The position numbers and the translations under genes were made by a program. A stretch of DNA of 64,000 nucleotides from Pseudalkalibacillus hwajinpoensis (GTDB lineage Bacteria; Bacillota; Bacilli; Bacillales; Guptibacillaceae): NCBI RefSeq assembly GCF_039851965.1, contig NZ_CP156674.1, positions 372,001 to 436,000 of the forward strand, read 5' to 3'. Position 1 is the stretch's first letter. The number at the start of each line of letters is the position of its first letter. The notes beneath the pieces are model-generated. The model had not been told where the DNA came from and searched no databases. It worked only from the letters and a program-made list of their open reading frames with translations. Below, piece after piece: positions 22,560 to 31,849 of the stretch.

Positions 22560-25166
22560 CTATTTTAGCTGTTTTTTAAGCTCATAAAGCGTATTAATGG
22601 CGTCCATAGGCGTCATTTCCATAATATCGACCAATTTCAGGCGATCTAAAATCGCTTTTTCAACAGGGGTTCTGGACGGCTTACTTGCCTTTCCTTCATC
22701 AAAAAAAGCAAGCTGTGCTTCATCCTGCTCCACAACTTTTTCTGGTTTTGTTTCAGCTTTCCTTGCCGGTTCAGCTTGGGCAGCTGGCTCAGGTTCAGCC
22801 TCTAACTCTGTCAGAATCGCTTCCGCACGCTTAATGAGCGCATCTGGTAGATTCGCAAGCTGTGCCACATGGATCCCATAGCTTTTATCCGCTGAACCAT
22901 CATGAACACGGTGAAGAAAGACAACCCTGCCCTGCTCTTCAACGGCTTTTACGTGAACGTTCTTTACTCTCGTAAGCTCTTCTTCTAGAGTTGTCAGCTC
23001 ATGGTAATGTGTCGAGAATAGCGTTTTCGCTCTTACTTCAGTATGCAAGTATTCAATAATCGACTGCGCTAGCGCCATTCCATCATACGTCGATGTGCCA
23101 CGACCAATTTCATCAAGCAGAATTAAGCTATCCTGCGTTGCCCGCGTAATTGCATAGTTCGCTTCAAGCATTTCAACCATAAACGTGCTCTGTCCTGCCG
23201 CTAGATCGTCTGCTGCACCAATTCTCGTAAAAATTTGATCAAATACGGGCAATACAGCTGACTCAGCTGGCACGAAACACCCAATTTGTCCGAGGATGGA
23301 AATCAGCGCAAGCTGTCTCATATATGTGCTTTTCCCACTCATATTCGGTCCAGTGATTAAGAGAATTTCCCGATCGCGATCCATCATCACATCATTCGCA
23401 ACATATTCTCTTCCTTTTAGCATCTTTTCAACGACAGGGTGACGCCCGCCTTCTACGGCCACTTTTCGTTCTTTTGAAAAGAGTGGCTTTGTGAAACGGT
23501 TCTCTTCACTTACAACCGCAAATGATTGAAGAACGTCAAGCTCACTGATTTTCTTCGCAAGCTGCTGAAGCTCTGGGATATATGCTTTTACTTCTTCACG
23601 TAAATTTGCAAACAAATTATATTCCAGATCCACAATTTTTTCTTCCGCTTCAAGGATAAGCGTTTCTTTTTCCTTTAGCTCCGGAGTAATAAAACGTTCC
23701 GCATTCGAAAGCGTTTGTTTTCGTTCATATCGTCCTTCAGGTAAATGAGGAAGATTTGATCGTGTTACTTCGATATAGTAGCCAAACACCTTGTTGTAAC
23801 CGATTTTAAGTGACTTAATCCCAGTACGCTCGCGCTCTTGCATTTGCAAGGCAGCAATCCAATCCTTCCCATTTCGGCTCGCATCCCGGTATTTATCAAG
23901 ATCAGCATGATACCCGTCTCGCATCATTTGCCCTTCCTTCACAGAAAGAGGTGGGTTATCTTCAATTGCTTCCTGTAATAACTCAACAAGATCCTGGCAT
24001 GGGAGGATTTCTTCGCCAAGTTCCTTTGCGTATGGATTATCAAGCGAAAGAACCGCCTGTTTAATCTCTGGAATCTTCTCAAGTGATTTGCGAAGCTGTA
24101 CAAGATCCCTTGCATTTAGATTGCCGAACGCAACTTTACCTGCAAGACGTTCTAGGTCATACACACCTTGAAGCTGTTCCCGGATGGTTTCCCGTTCAAA
24201 AAATTGCTTCATGAGCGTTTCAACAAGTTCCTGTCGCTTCTCAATTTCTCGCTGCTGTAGCAGGGGACGCTCCACCCACTGCTTTAGCAATCTACCGCCC
24301 ATTGCAGTAACAGAACTATCGAGGAACCAGACGAGAGAACCTGTCCGCTTTTTATCACGAATCGTTTCAACGAGCTCAAGATTACGTTTTGAATTCACAT
24401 CAAGCTTCATATATTGAGACACATGATAATGTCTTAAAGGCTGAAGATGGTCCATTGACCGCTTCTGCGTCCGGATCAAATAGTGAAGGAGTCGGCCAAA
24501 TACGCTTATAAGCTTTGGCTGATCGATATGATTGCTGAGCTGTTTGACCGATTCTGGAATCGATGCATTATCCTCAATTGATACCGTTACCGTCATTCGC
24601 TCCTGAATCGCTTCTGATAAGGCCTCACTATCACTCGCAAGAATCACTTCACGTGGAGCAAGGTTTGAAAGCTCACCAATCACCTCGTGGTGGTCCCCAG
24701 CTAAAATCGTCGCCATCGTTTCACCGGTCGTTAAATCATTGGCTGCAAGCGCAAATGTGTCATCGTCAAATGAAGAAATGGCAACAATATAGTTGTTCTC
24801 TTTTTCTTTAATCAAATGATCCGACATCACCGTACCCGGCGTAATCAGCTGTACCACTTCTCGTCTCACAACGCCTTTTGCCTGCTTCGGATCTTCCGTT
24901 TGCTCACAAATCGCAATCTTATACCCTTTTGTTACGAGCTGAGATATATAATTTTCAGCAGAATGGTACGGTACTCCGCACATTGGAATGCGCCCTTCCC
25001 CGCCACCATCTCTGCTAGTTAATGTAATTTCCAATTCCTTCGAAGCGCGCATCGCGTCCTCAAAGAACATTTCATAAAAATCGCCTAAACGAAAAAATAA
25101 AAAGGCATCCTGATACTCTGCCTTAATTCTAAGATATTGTTCCATCATAGGGGTATATCGAGCCAT
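22560..25166 (-). CDS. mutS: DNA mismatch repair protein MutS
   Basis: Recognises mismatches and recruits MutL. The 868-residue protein has the mismatch-contact motif in FFRLGDFYEMF near the N-terminus, Walker A GPNMSGKSTYM, Walker B LILLDEIGRGTS and the His box STHYHEL. The start is ATG 25166 (MARYTPMMEQYLRIK); the open frame extends 16 codons further without a good Shine-Dalgarno. It heads mutS-mutL-miaA-hfq; cotE lies upstream, separated by its terminator and a repeat-rich spacer. Confidence 0.97.
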   Translation of the reverse strand: MARYTPMMEQYLRIKAEYQDAFLFFRLGDFYEMFFEDAMRASKELEITLTSRDGGGEGRIPMCGVPYHSAENYISQLVTKGYKIAICEQTEDPKQAKGVVRREVVQLITPGTVMSDHLIKEKENNYIVAISSFDDDTFALAANDLTTGETMATILAGDHHEVIGELSNLAPREVILASDSEALSEAIQERMTVTVSIEDNASIPESVKQLSNHIDQPKLISVFGRLLHYLIRTQKRSMDHLQPLRHYHVSQYMKLDVNSKRNLELVETIRDKKRTGSLVWFLDSSVTAMGGRLLKQWVERPLLQQREIEKRQELVETLMKQFFERETIREQLQGVYDLERLAGKVAFGNLNARDLVQLRKSLEKIPEIKQAVLSLDNPYAKELGEEILPCQDLVELLQEAIEDNPPLSVKEGQMMRDGYHADLDKYRDASRNGKDWIAALQMQERERTGIKSLKIGYNKVFGYYIEVTRSNLPHLPEGRYERKQTLSNAERFITPELKEKETLILEAEEKIVDLEYNLFANLREEVKAYIPELQQLAKKISELDVLQSFAVVSEENRFTKPLFSKERKVAVEGGRHPVVEKMLKGREYVANDVMMDRDREILLITGPNMSGKSTYMRQLALISILGQIGCFVPAESAVLPVFDQIFTRIGAADDLAAGQSTFMVEMLEANYAITRATQDSLILLDEIGRGTSTYDGMALAQSIIEYLHTEVRAKTLFSTHYHELTTLEEELTRVKNVHVKAVEEQGRVVFLHRVHDGSADKSYGIHVAQLANLPDALIKRAEAILTELEAEPEPAAQAEPARKAETKPEKVVEQDEAQLAFFDEGKASKPSRTPVEKAILDRLKLVDIMEMTPMDAINTLYELKKQLK

Positions 25167-25218
25167 GATAATTTTCCACCAATCTACAATTCTATTCAGG
25201 TAATAGTATAGCATATTT

Positions 25219-25410
25219 AAAAAGCGGAAGTGGCCGTTTAGACCCGACCGGTACTGGAATCTTCCAAATTGAACACGCTCTTTGTGGTCAGATTGGAAGG
25301 TGAAGTGCCGGAGGGGCTGGCCACTGCAGCTAGATCAGAAAAGCGGAGGGGGCCCGGTAAAATCCGCAGGAAGTTGGAACCCGTTAAGGTGAAACACTTT
25401 TTGTGTAATT
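25219..25410. repeat. Degenerate dispersed Bacillaceae repeats upstream of mutS
   Basis: The stretch from 25219 (AAAGCGGAAGTGGCCGTTTA, then GACCCGAC, TGAACACGCT and TTTGTG) aligns well with the repeat at 28422-28488. A second, poorer copy starts near 25338 (AAAAGCGGAGGGGGCCCGGT) and ends at GAAACACTTTTTGTG. The type is common in Bacillaceae spacers. No open frame is associated with it. Confidence 0.6.
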
Positions 25411-25420
25411 CAAAATAAAA

Positions 25421-25449
25421 ACCAGGAAGAAGGTTTTCTTCTTCCTGGC
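25421..25449 (-). terminator. Terminator of cotE
   Basis: On the minus strand CCAGGAAGAAG, a short A-rich loop and CTTCTTCCTGG are followed by TTTTTATTTT. The stem starts at about the cotE stop codon. Confidence 0.85.
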
Positions 25450-25453
25450 GCAG

Positions 25454-26002
25454 CTATTCTTCAAGATCACCAATTAAAAAGTTCGGATCAAGATCTTCAA
25501 ATTCTTCATCATCTACATCATAATCCCAGTCTTCATCATCTTCACAACCATCTGGATTTACATATACACAAATCTTTGTTTCTCCGATGACTTCTACGAG
25601 AAATTCTCTCTCAACTTGAACGATAATCTTATTACCATTCGGAGCAATTGTCGCCTCAAGGCAGTTCGGCTCTTGAATTGCTTTCGCTACAACCTCATCA
25701 GCCACACAGTCTTTATCCTTGTAGCGAAGAGGAATTTCTTCATGGTATTTTTCTGTTTCTGTTACTACTTCTGTTTTTGTGTTATGGCTGTATGAATACC
25801 AGATATTAATGTCATAAGAGCCTTCTACGATGACACAGTCATGATGCTTCTTCGCCTTGAACTCATTGTTAATAATCCAGCAACCGAGTATACTTGAAGG
25901 TCTGTGTGTTGGTGTTACTGTATTTGTATCCTGTGAAAATTTACGCCCTTTTCCGCATACAGCTTTGGCGAATATCTCTCTGTAATTGTAATCCTCTGAC
26001 AT
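25454..26002 (-). CDS. cotE: Outer spore coat morphogenetic protein CotE
   Basis: CotE directs assembly of the outer coat around the forespore. The 182-residue protein matches the family throughout (YREIFAKAVCGKGRKFSQ, HRPSSILGCWIINN, VIVEGSYDINIWYSYS) and ends in the typical acidic tail (DDEDWDYDVDDEEFEDLD). ATG 26002 follows AGAGGAGG. It follows ricA and precedes mutS as in B. subtilis. The 240-base upstream spacer should hold sporulation promoters, but I cannot fix a convincing sigma-E or sigma-K box. Confidence 0.97.
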   Translation of the reverse strand: MSEDYNYREIFAKAVCGKGRKFSQDTNTVTPTHRPSSILGCWIINNEFKAKKHHDCVIVEGSYDINIWYSYSHNTKTEVVTETEKYHEEIPLRYKDKDCVADEVVAKAIQEPNCLEATIAPNGNKIIVQVEREFLVEVIGETKICVYVNPDGCEDDEDWDYDVDDEEFEDLDPNFLIGDLEE

Positions 26003-26240
26003 CGATCATACCTCCTCTTCCAATCTTCATTCTCATCCTATGCATGACAGATGACTAGTGTGCCTTTTTTTTTCCCCACCCTTAAGTGGAAGTAAAACAC
26101 CCATACAGATGGAAGTTTCACTTTTGCAAGGCTGTTCCACTATCAGTCTATGACCTTAATGTCCAATGCTTTACAACCTTTTGAAATTTTCTTTAAAAAA
26201 AAGTACGGTGAATGAAATTTATTTTAGCTTTTAAATAAAA

Positions 26241-26265
26241 AAAGCCGGGATCATCTCCCGACTTT
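26241..26265 (-). terminator. Terminator of ricA
   Basis: GTCGGGA, a five-base loop and TCCCGGC followed on the minus strand by TTTTTTTATT, five bases after the ricA stop. Confidence 0.85.
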
Positions 26266-26269
26266 AAGC

Positions 26270-26686
26270 TTACTTACATCCAGGTCCCTGTTGGGTTGAT
26301 CCTGTTGTACCTTCAAGGACGTTCCCACCAGTTGACTCAATGATTTCATCTGTTACTGTGTTTGAAATTGTGTTCGCTACAAGTTGAAGTAGATCGTTCA
26401 CATCTGACTGTGAACGTTTGAATTCCTGCACGACAGGAATTTCATCTAGCTGTTGCATCAAGTTATCAATGCGTTCGTCTTTTTCTTTTAACGCTTCATG
26501 TTTGTTATAGTGTTGAAGATTAACGGCTTCTTTCTGTTCAAGCTTTATGCGAGCAATTAGACTCTGTACTTTTTTGTTGCCGTTAATTTTTTCTTCGGCA
26601 CGCTTGAAGAAATCAACCTCTTCTGTTTCAGAAACAAGCTTTGCCAGATCTTTTGCTTTTGCAATAACTTCTAATCTCGTTATCAT
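26270..26686 (-). CDS. ricA: RicAFT complex subunit RicA (YmcA)
   Basis: RicA joins RicF (YlbF) and RicT (YaaT) in an iron-sulfur complex that helps RNase Y mature mRNAs and favours sporulation, competence and biofilm formation. The 138-residue protein is the YmcA/YlbF fold of long helices (NGNKKVQSLIARIKLEQKEA). Its only cysteine is Cys137, next to last, consistent with a cluster ligand near the C-terminus. The start ATG shares one base with the miaB stop (TAATG), so the two are translationally coupled. rny, encoding its partner RNase Y, is 9 kb upstream in the same window. Confidence 0.9.
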   Translation of the reverse strand: MITRLEVIAKAKDLAKLVSETEEVDFFKRAEEKINGNKKVQSLIARIKLEQKEAVNLQHYNKHEALKEKDERIDNLMQQLDEIPVVQEFKRSQSDVNDLLQLVANTISNTVTDEIIESTGGNVLEGTTGSTQQGPGCK

Positions 26687-28218
26687 TATACATTCACCTC
26701 TGCCGTATTTTCGATATATTCTCCATCAAGGGACCACGTTTTCGCTTTCGTGATCTTCACTTGAACCAATTGACCAACTAATGATTTTGGCGCCCTGAAA
26801 TTGACGACCTTGTTTTTGCGTGTATAACCTGCAAGCACGTCCGGGTTTTTCTTACTTTCCCCTTCAACGAGCACTTCTACGATTTCACCTTCAAAAACGG
26901 CATTGTTTTTTGCTGCCATTTCATTCACAAGAGCATTCAAACGCTGAAGACGCTCTTTTTTCACTTCCATCGGAACGTTATCTTGCATTTTAGCAGCAGG
27001 TGTACCGTCACGCTGAGAGTAGATAAACGTGTATGCACTATCGAACTCTACTTCTTTCACAAGCTGAATCGTTTCCTCGAATTGCTCATCGGTTTCATTT
27101 GGAAAACCAACAATAATATCCGTAGTAAACGTTGCTTCAGGCATCACTTTTTTAATCTTGTCTACTAGTTCAAGATACGTCTCACGCGTGTAGCGGCGGT
27201 TCATAAGTTTTAGAACCTCATTGCTTCCGCTCTGGACCGGTAGATGAATGTGATCAACTAGGTTCCCACCCTGACCGAGCACTTCGACAAGGCGATCATC
27301 AAAATCACGCGGATGACTTGTCGTAAAGCGAACCCTCGGAATATCAATTTTATGAATCTCATTCATTAAGTCGCCAAGACCGTAATTCATATCCTCTAAA
27401 TCTTTCCCGTAGGCGTTTACATTCTGTCCTAGAAGCGTTACTTCTTTATAGCCCTTCGCAGCCAGGTGACGCACTTCCTGAATGATATCATCTGGTCTGC
27501 GGCTTCGTTCCTTTCCTCGGGTATAAGGGACGATGCAATATGTACAGAACTTGTCGCATCCGTACATAATATTAACCCAGGCTTTGATTTCACCTTTTCT
27601 TGTTCTAGGAAGATTTTCAATGATATCGCCTTCTTTAGACCAGACTTCCATCACCATTTCTTTTCCGAACACAGCCTGCTCCATTAATTCGGGGAGGCGA
27701 TGAATATTATGAGTGCCAAAGATCAAGTCAACGAATTGGTGCTTTTGCATGATGCGATTGACCACAGATTCTTCCTGTGACATACACCCGCATACTCCGA
27801 TGATCAGATTAGGATTTTCCATTTTCAAAGGTTTCAAGTGACCGAGTTCGCCAAACACTTTGTTTTCCGCGTTCTCACGAATTGCACACGTGTTTAGAAG
27901 AACAACATCTGCCTCTTCCACCTGCGTTGTTGCTTCATAACCCATTTCCTCAAAAATACCGGCCATCACTTCTGTATCGTGTTCATTCATTTGGCAGCCA
28001 TATGTTCGAATCAGGAATTTTTTATCTTTCCCAAGATGTTTAATGTTCTCAGGGATCTCAAAATCATAATGAACATTCACATTTTCTTTACCACGTCGTT
28101 TGGCATCCTTTAAATTGGGTGCCTGATACGTTGTTTGAAAATATTTCGCAAAATCTTCCGTCGTTTTCTCTGTTTTCTTTACGTTCAATTGCGAATCTAA
28201 CCGCTGCTGTTCGTTCAT
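26686..28218 (-). CDS. miaB: tRNA-2-methylthio-N6-dimethylallyladenosine synthase MiaB
   Basis: A radical-SAM enzyme that adds the methylthio group to i6A37 of tRNA. The 510-residue protein has the N-terminal MTTase domain with three cluster cysteines (TYGCQMNEHD, NTCAIRENA, GVCGCMSQEE), the radical-SAM motif CDKFCTYCIVP and a C-terminal TRAM domain. The first 65 residues are a Bacillus-type extension. ATG 28218 follows AAAGGAG. It is coupled to ricA. It acts after MiaA, encoded 7 kb away. Confidence 0.97.
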   Translation of the reverse strand: MNEQQRLDSQLNVKKTEKTTEDFAKYFQTTYQAPNLKDAKRRGKENVNVHYDFEIPENIKHLGKDKKFLIRTYGCQMNEHDTEVMAGIFEEMGYEATTQVEEADVVLLNTCAIRENAENKVFGELGHLKPLKMENPNLIIGVCGCMSQEESVVNRIMQKHQFVDLIFGTHNIHRLPELMEQAVFGKEMVMEVWSKEGDIIENLPRTRKGEIKAWVNIMYGCDKFCTYCIVPYTRGKERSRRPDDIIQEVRHLAAKGYKEVTLLGQNVNAYGKDLEDMNYGLGDLMNEIHKIDIPRVRFTTSHPRDFDDRLVEVLGQGGNLVDHIHLPVQSGSNEVLKLMNRRYTRETYLELVDKIKKVMPEATFTTDIIVGFPNETDEQFEETIQLVKEVEFDSAYTFIYSQRDGTPAAKMQDNVPMEVKKERLQRLNALVNEMAAKNNAVFEGEIVEVLVEGESKKNPDVLAGYTRKNKVVNFRAPKSLVGQLVQVKITKAKTWSLDGEYIENTAEVNV

Positions 28219-28260
28219 GTCGTTCGACTCCTTTCCAATTAAAGGATGACCCTGCTATGA

Positions 28261-28277
28261 AAAAGAGCATGATGCTC
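28261..28277 (-). terminator. Small terminator-like hairpin in the miaB leader
   Basis: On the minus strand GAGCATCATGCTC is followed by TTTTTC, about 40 bases before the miaB start. With a five- or six-pair stem it is marginal; it could be a leader attenuator or a chance hairpin. Confidence 0.3.
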
Positions 28278-28421
28278 CTAAACTTAGAAAAACATGGCTT
28301 TTAACCTTATAAAAGAAAGCCTTCGTTTTATCCGTTATCCTTCAAGGTTAATTAGAATTTTGTAACAAATGGACATTCCTTTATTATAAGGGGTTCATAA
28401 CATTTAAGCAATGAATGTTAG

Positions 28422-28488
28422 AAAAGCGCAAGCGTCCGTTTAGGCCCGACAAGCGCTGGAGCCTTACAAGTTGAACATGCTTTTTGTG
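28422..28488. repeat. Dispersed Bacillaceae repeat between kbl and miaB
   Basis: AAAGCGCAAGCGTCCGTTTA, GGCCCGACAAGCGCTGGAGC and TTGAACATGCTTTTTGTG in order. It is the best-preserved copy in the window and aligns over about 65 bases with the copy before mutS, with scattered substitutions. Confidence 0.65.
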
Positions 28489-28512
28489 TCAAACTCTTTT
28501 CTATTTCCACGC

Positions 28513-28542
28513 AAAAAGGAGAGAAGGATTGCTCCTCCTCTC
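28513..28542 (-). terminator. Terminator of kbl
   Basis: On the minus strand GAGAGGAGGA, a GCAA loop and TCCTTCTCTC (one G-U pair) are followed by CTTTTTG, eight bases after the stop. Confidence 0.75.
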
Positions 28543-28549
28543 TCATCAC

Positions 28550-29725
28550 TTAAAGTATGCCAAGTTCCTTTGCGGACTTTTCAAATGCATCCAGTGCTTC
28601 TTGGAGTTCTTCTCTGGAATGTTGAGCTGTAACGATTGTTCTCACGCGAGCCTTCCCTTTCGCAACCGTCGGGAATGCGATTCCTTGAGCAAAGACACCA
28701 TTCTCAAACAGCTTATCTGAAAATTTATGCGTCATTGCTTCGTCACCGATAATAACAGGTGTAACTGGCGTTTCGCTAATGCCTGTATTAAAGCCAAGTT
28801 TTTCCAAACCTGCTTTAAAGAATTTGGTGTTGTTCCATAACTTTTCAATCAACTCAGGCTCTTCCACGAGAACATCAATCGCTGCAGAGCAAGCTGCTGT
28901 TACTGCCGGTGGATGTGATGTACTAAATAGGAATGGGCGGCCTTTATGAATTAAGTAGTCACGAAGTGTTTTCGTGCTTGCAATATAGCCACCGAGTACG
29001 CCAATCGCTTTACTTAAAGTACCAACTTGGATATGGACACGACCATTCAGTCCGAAATGATCAACTGTTCCGCGACCGTTTTCACCAAGTACCCCACTTG
29101 CATGGGCATCATCAACCATTACGAGTGCATCATACTTTTCACAAAGCTCAACAATTTCTGTAAGTGGCGCAATGTTACCGTCCATCGAAAAGACACCGTC
29201 TGTTACAACAAGGCGTGTCCGATAATCCTGAGTCTCTTGAAGCGCTTTTTCAAGATCTTCCATATCCGTATGCTTATAAATGCGGCGACCAGCTTTCGTA
29301 AGTCGAATGCCATCAATGATCGATGCATGGTTTAATTCATCGGAAATCACGACATCTTCTTTTGTTAAGATCGCTGAGAGAACGGCCTGGTTTGTAGCAA
29401 ACCCGGATTGAAGCACAAGTGCTGCTTCAGTGTGCTTGAACTTCGCAAGCTTTTCTTCAAACTGTTCATGCATCGATAAAGTACCTGCGATTGTACGAAC
29501 AGAACCTGTCCCCGCTCCGTACTTTTCGACAGCATCAATCGCTGCCTCTTTCATTTTCGGGTGGTCCGTAAGTCCAAGATAGTTATTCGATGAAAGTTGA
29601 ATCACATTTTTACCTTTAATCGTTACACGTGATCCTTGTGCTGATTCAAGTGGAATCAGGTTACGAAATACGCCTTCCTCCTGCATCTGATCGAGCTCTT
29701 CCTGGAGATATTCAAAACCTTTCAT
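28550..29725 (-). CDS. kbl: Glycine C-acetyltransferase (2-amino-3-ketobutyrate CoA ligase)
   Basis: Converts 2-amino-3-oxobutanoate and CoA to glycine and acetyl-CoA, the second step of threonine breakdown after Tdh. The 391-residue PLP enzyme of the alpha-oxoamine synthase family shows SSNNYLGLTDHP, GTGSVRTIAGT, DDAHASGVLG and the PLP lysine in GTLSKAIGVLGG. It follows tdh by 36 bases, so the two form one operon, as in B. subtilis. ATG 29725 follows AGAGGAGG. Confidence 0.95.
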   Translation of the reverse strand: MKGFEYLQEELDQMQEEGVFRNLIPLESAQGSRVTIKGKNVIQLSSNNYLGLTDHPKMKEAAIDAVEKYGAGTGSVRTIAGTLSMHEQFEEKLAKFKHTEAALVLQSGFATNQAVLSAILTKEDVVISDELNHASIIDGIRLTKAGRRIYKHTDMEDLEKALQETQDYRTRLVVTDGVFSMDGNIAPLTEIVELCEKYDALVMVDDAHASGVLGENGRGTVDHFGLNGRVHIQVGTLSKAIGVLGGYIASTKTLRDYLIHKGRPFLFSTSHPPAVTAACSAAIDVLVEEPELIEKLWNNTKFFKAGLEKLGFNTGISETPVTPVIIGDEAMTHKFSDKLFENGVFAQGIAFPTVAKGKARVRTIVTAQHSREELQEALDAFEKSAKELGIL

Positions 29726-29761
29726 TGATTGGCCTCCTCTTTTATGTAAAGGCTCAGAGCC

Positions 29762-30802
29762 TTATGGATGTAACACTACCTTACCACATTTACCTTCAAT
29801 CATTAATTCGAAGCCTTTTTCAAAGTCTTCAAGCGGGAAATGATGCGTGATTATTGGCTCAACATCGACCTGTCCTGACTGCAATAGACCGGATACTTGA
29901 CGCCATGTTTCAAACATTTTTCTTCCAGTAATCCCTTGCACGGTAATGCCTTTAAAAACAATGTCATTTGTAACGTCAATTTCAACAGGACGCACTGGTA
30001 AACTAAGAATAGAAACGCGTCCACCGTTTGTAACCATTTTAAAGCCCTGGTTCATCGCGATCGGATGACCTGACATTTCACAAACCACGTCAACTCCGTG
30101 TCCATTTGTTAGTTCTTTGGCAACTTGAAGCGGATCTTCATTTCTTGAGTTAATCGTCGTTGTAGCGCCCATATCTTTTGCAAGATTAAGTCGATAGTCA
30201 TTTAAGTCAAGCGCAATTACTTGAGACGCCCCGGCCGCTTTGGCCACACCAACTGCCATAATCCCTATTGGACCACAGCCTATAATCGCTACTGTCTTCC
30301 CAGCAACGTCCCCTGCAAGAACAGTATGCACCGCATTCCCCATTGGCTCTTGAACACTTGCAACATCAAATGATAACGATTCAGGATTTTTCCAGATATT
30401 TTGAGAAGGAAGTGCAACATACTCTGCAAAACAGCCGTCTGTGTCAACACCTATAATTTTTGTATTTTCACAAATATGAAACTTACCTGTTAAACACTGT
30501 GGACAATGGTTACATACAATATGCGTTTCGGCAGACACATGATCGCCAATTTCTAGATTCGTGACGTTCTGCCCTTTTTCTACAACAACACCCGCGAATT
30601 CATGTCCGAACACATATGGAGGATTGACGCGACTTTGTGACCACTCATCCCATGTGTAAATATGTACATCCGTCCCGCAAATGGATGTGGCCTTCACTTG
30701 AATCAATACTTCATTATCATTAATTAGTGGAATATTAACCGTTTGTAATTGAGCGCCTATTCCACGCTCGCTCTTCACAATCGCTCTCATCTTTCCTTCC
30801 AC
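29762..30802 (-). CDS. tdh: L-threonine 3-dehydrogenase
   Basis: Oxidises L-threonine to 2-amino-3-oxobutanoate with NAD+. The 346-residue medium-chain, zinc-dependent dehydrogenase has the catalytic zinc ligands in SICGTDVHIYTWDEW and GHEFAGVVVE, the structural zinc cysteines CNHCPQC and C-x7-C, and the nucleotide loop GCGPIGIMAVG. The start is GTG 30802 (MEGKMRAIVK), six bases after GTGAGGTG; ATG 30790 is the alternative. It heads tdh-kbl. The korAB genes lie upstream on the same strand, separated by a terminator. Confidence 0.94.
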   Translation of the reverse strand: MEGKMRAIVKSERGIGAQLQTVNIPLINDNEVLIQVKATSICGTDVHIYTWDEWSQSRVNPPYVFGHEFAGVVVEKGQNVTNLEIGDHVSAETHIVCNHCPQCLTGKFHICENTKIIGVDTDGCFAEYVALPSQNIWKNPESLSFDVASVQEPMGNAVHTVLAGDVAGKTVAIIGCGPIGIMAVGVAKAAGASQVIALDLNDYRLNLAKDMGATTTINSRNEDPLQVAKELTNGHGVDVVCEMSGHPIAMNQGFKMVTNGGRVSILSLPVRPVEIDVTNDIVFKGITVQGITGRKMFETWRQVSGLLQSGQVDVEPIITHHFPLEDFEKGFELMIEGKCGKVVLHP

Positions 30803-30942
30803 GGCGTACACCTCACTTTTCAGAAACTAGCAATAAACACTGATAACACAACCATATTATCATTTATCCCAGTTTGCGTAAAGCTGATTCATCCTCCACA
30901 CACGGACACTTATAGTTTTATTTATGGATTTGTATCACGCCC

Positions 30943-30972
30943 AAAAAAGACCCTCCACTGTCTGGAGGGCCA
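30943..30972 (-). terminator. Terminator of korAB
   Basis: On the minus strand GGCCCTCCA, a five-base loop and TGGAGGGTC are followed by TTTTTTG, 11 bases after the korB stop. Confidence 0.85.
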
Positions 30973-30982
30973 AGAATAGGAT

Positions 30983-31849
30983 TTACATAAATTCAGCCAT
31001 TAATTCTGTGAATTTTTCTTCAGGCAGGGTCAGGTCCTGTTTTGATAAAGCTTCATCACTGTAGCCTCTTACTGATTCCTGATACGATGGTTTGGTTGGA
31101 TTGTGATAGATGAGTCCTTTCACCAGTCCGTTGTGCTCCATCAGGGTCTGCATCGCGATCATACGATTTGTTGGATCATACCCTTCAATTTCCTTCAGGC
31201 TCACAAGGTTTTGTTTGAACCAGTCATACGTGTTTACCTTGTTAAAGGTGACACACGGGCTGAATACGTTAATCAAAGAAAAACCTTTATGCTGAATTCC
31301 CTGCTCAATGATCGAGACAAGGTCTTTTAAATCGGTTGAAAAGCTCTGTGCCAGAAAGCCACAGCCACTTGAAAGAGCAAGCTCCATTATGGAAAGCGAG
31401 GATTCAATTGACCCAGAAGGCGTACTTTTTGTTTTAAATCCTTCAGCACTTGTTGGAGACGTCTGACCTTTCGTCAGTCCATAGATTTGATTGTCCATGA
31501 CAATATACGTTACGTCAATGTTCCGTCTCATCGCATGAATCGTGTGGCCCATTCCGATTGCAAATCCATCACCATCGCCACCGGAAGCAATGACAGTTAG
31601 ATCCCGGTTTGCCATTTTCACACCCTGCGCAATCGGAAGTGAACGACCGTGGATACCGTGGAAACCGTACGCATTAATGTACCCGCTAATTCTTCCTGAA
31701 CAGCCGATTCCAGACACAACTGCAAGGTCATCTGGTTCAAGCCCTACGTTTGCCGCAGCACGTTGTATCGCAGCTTGCACAGAGAAATCACCGCACCCCG
31801 GACACCAGTTTGGTTTTACCTGGTTACGAAAATCTTTAAATGTAGCCAT
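30983..31849 (-). CDS. korB: 2-oxoacid:ferredoxin oxidoreductase, beta subunit
   Basis: The thiamine-diphosphate subunit of a two-subunit 2-oxoacid (probably 2-oxoglutarate) ferredoxin oxidoreductase. The 288-residue protein has the cluster/TPP motif WCPGCGDFSV near the N-terminus, IGCSGRISGY, and the TPP-binding GGDGDGFAIGMGH. It overlaps korA by 14 bases, so translation is coupled. Substrate preference cannot be read from the sequence. Confidence 0.9.
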   Translation of the reverse strand: MATFKDFRNQVKPNWCPGCGDFSVQAAIQRAAANVGLEPDDLAVVSGIGCSGRISGYINAYGFHGIHGRSLPIAQGVKMANRDLTVIASGGDGDGFAIGMGHTIHAMRRNIDVTYIVMDNQIYGLTKGQTSPTSAEGFKTKSTPSGSIESSLSIMELALSSGCGFLAQSFSTDLKDLVSIIEQGIQHKGFSLINVFSPCVTFNKVNTYDWFKQNLVSLKEIEGYDPTNRMIAMQTLMEHNGLVKGLIYHNPTKPSYQESVRGYSDEALSKQDLTLPEEKFTELMAEFM

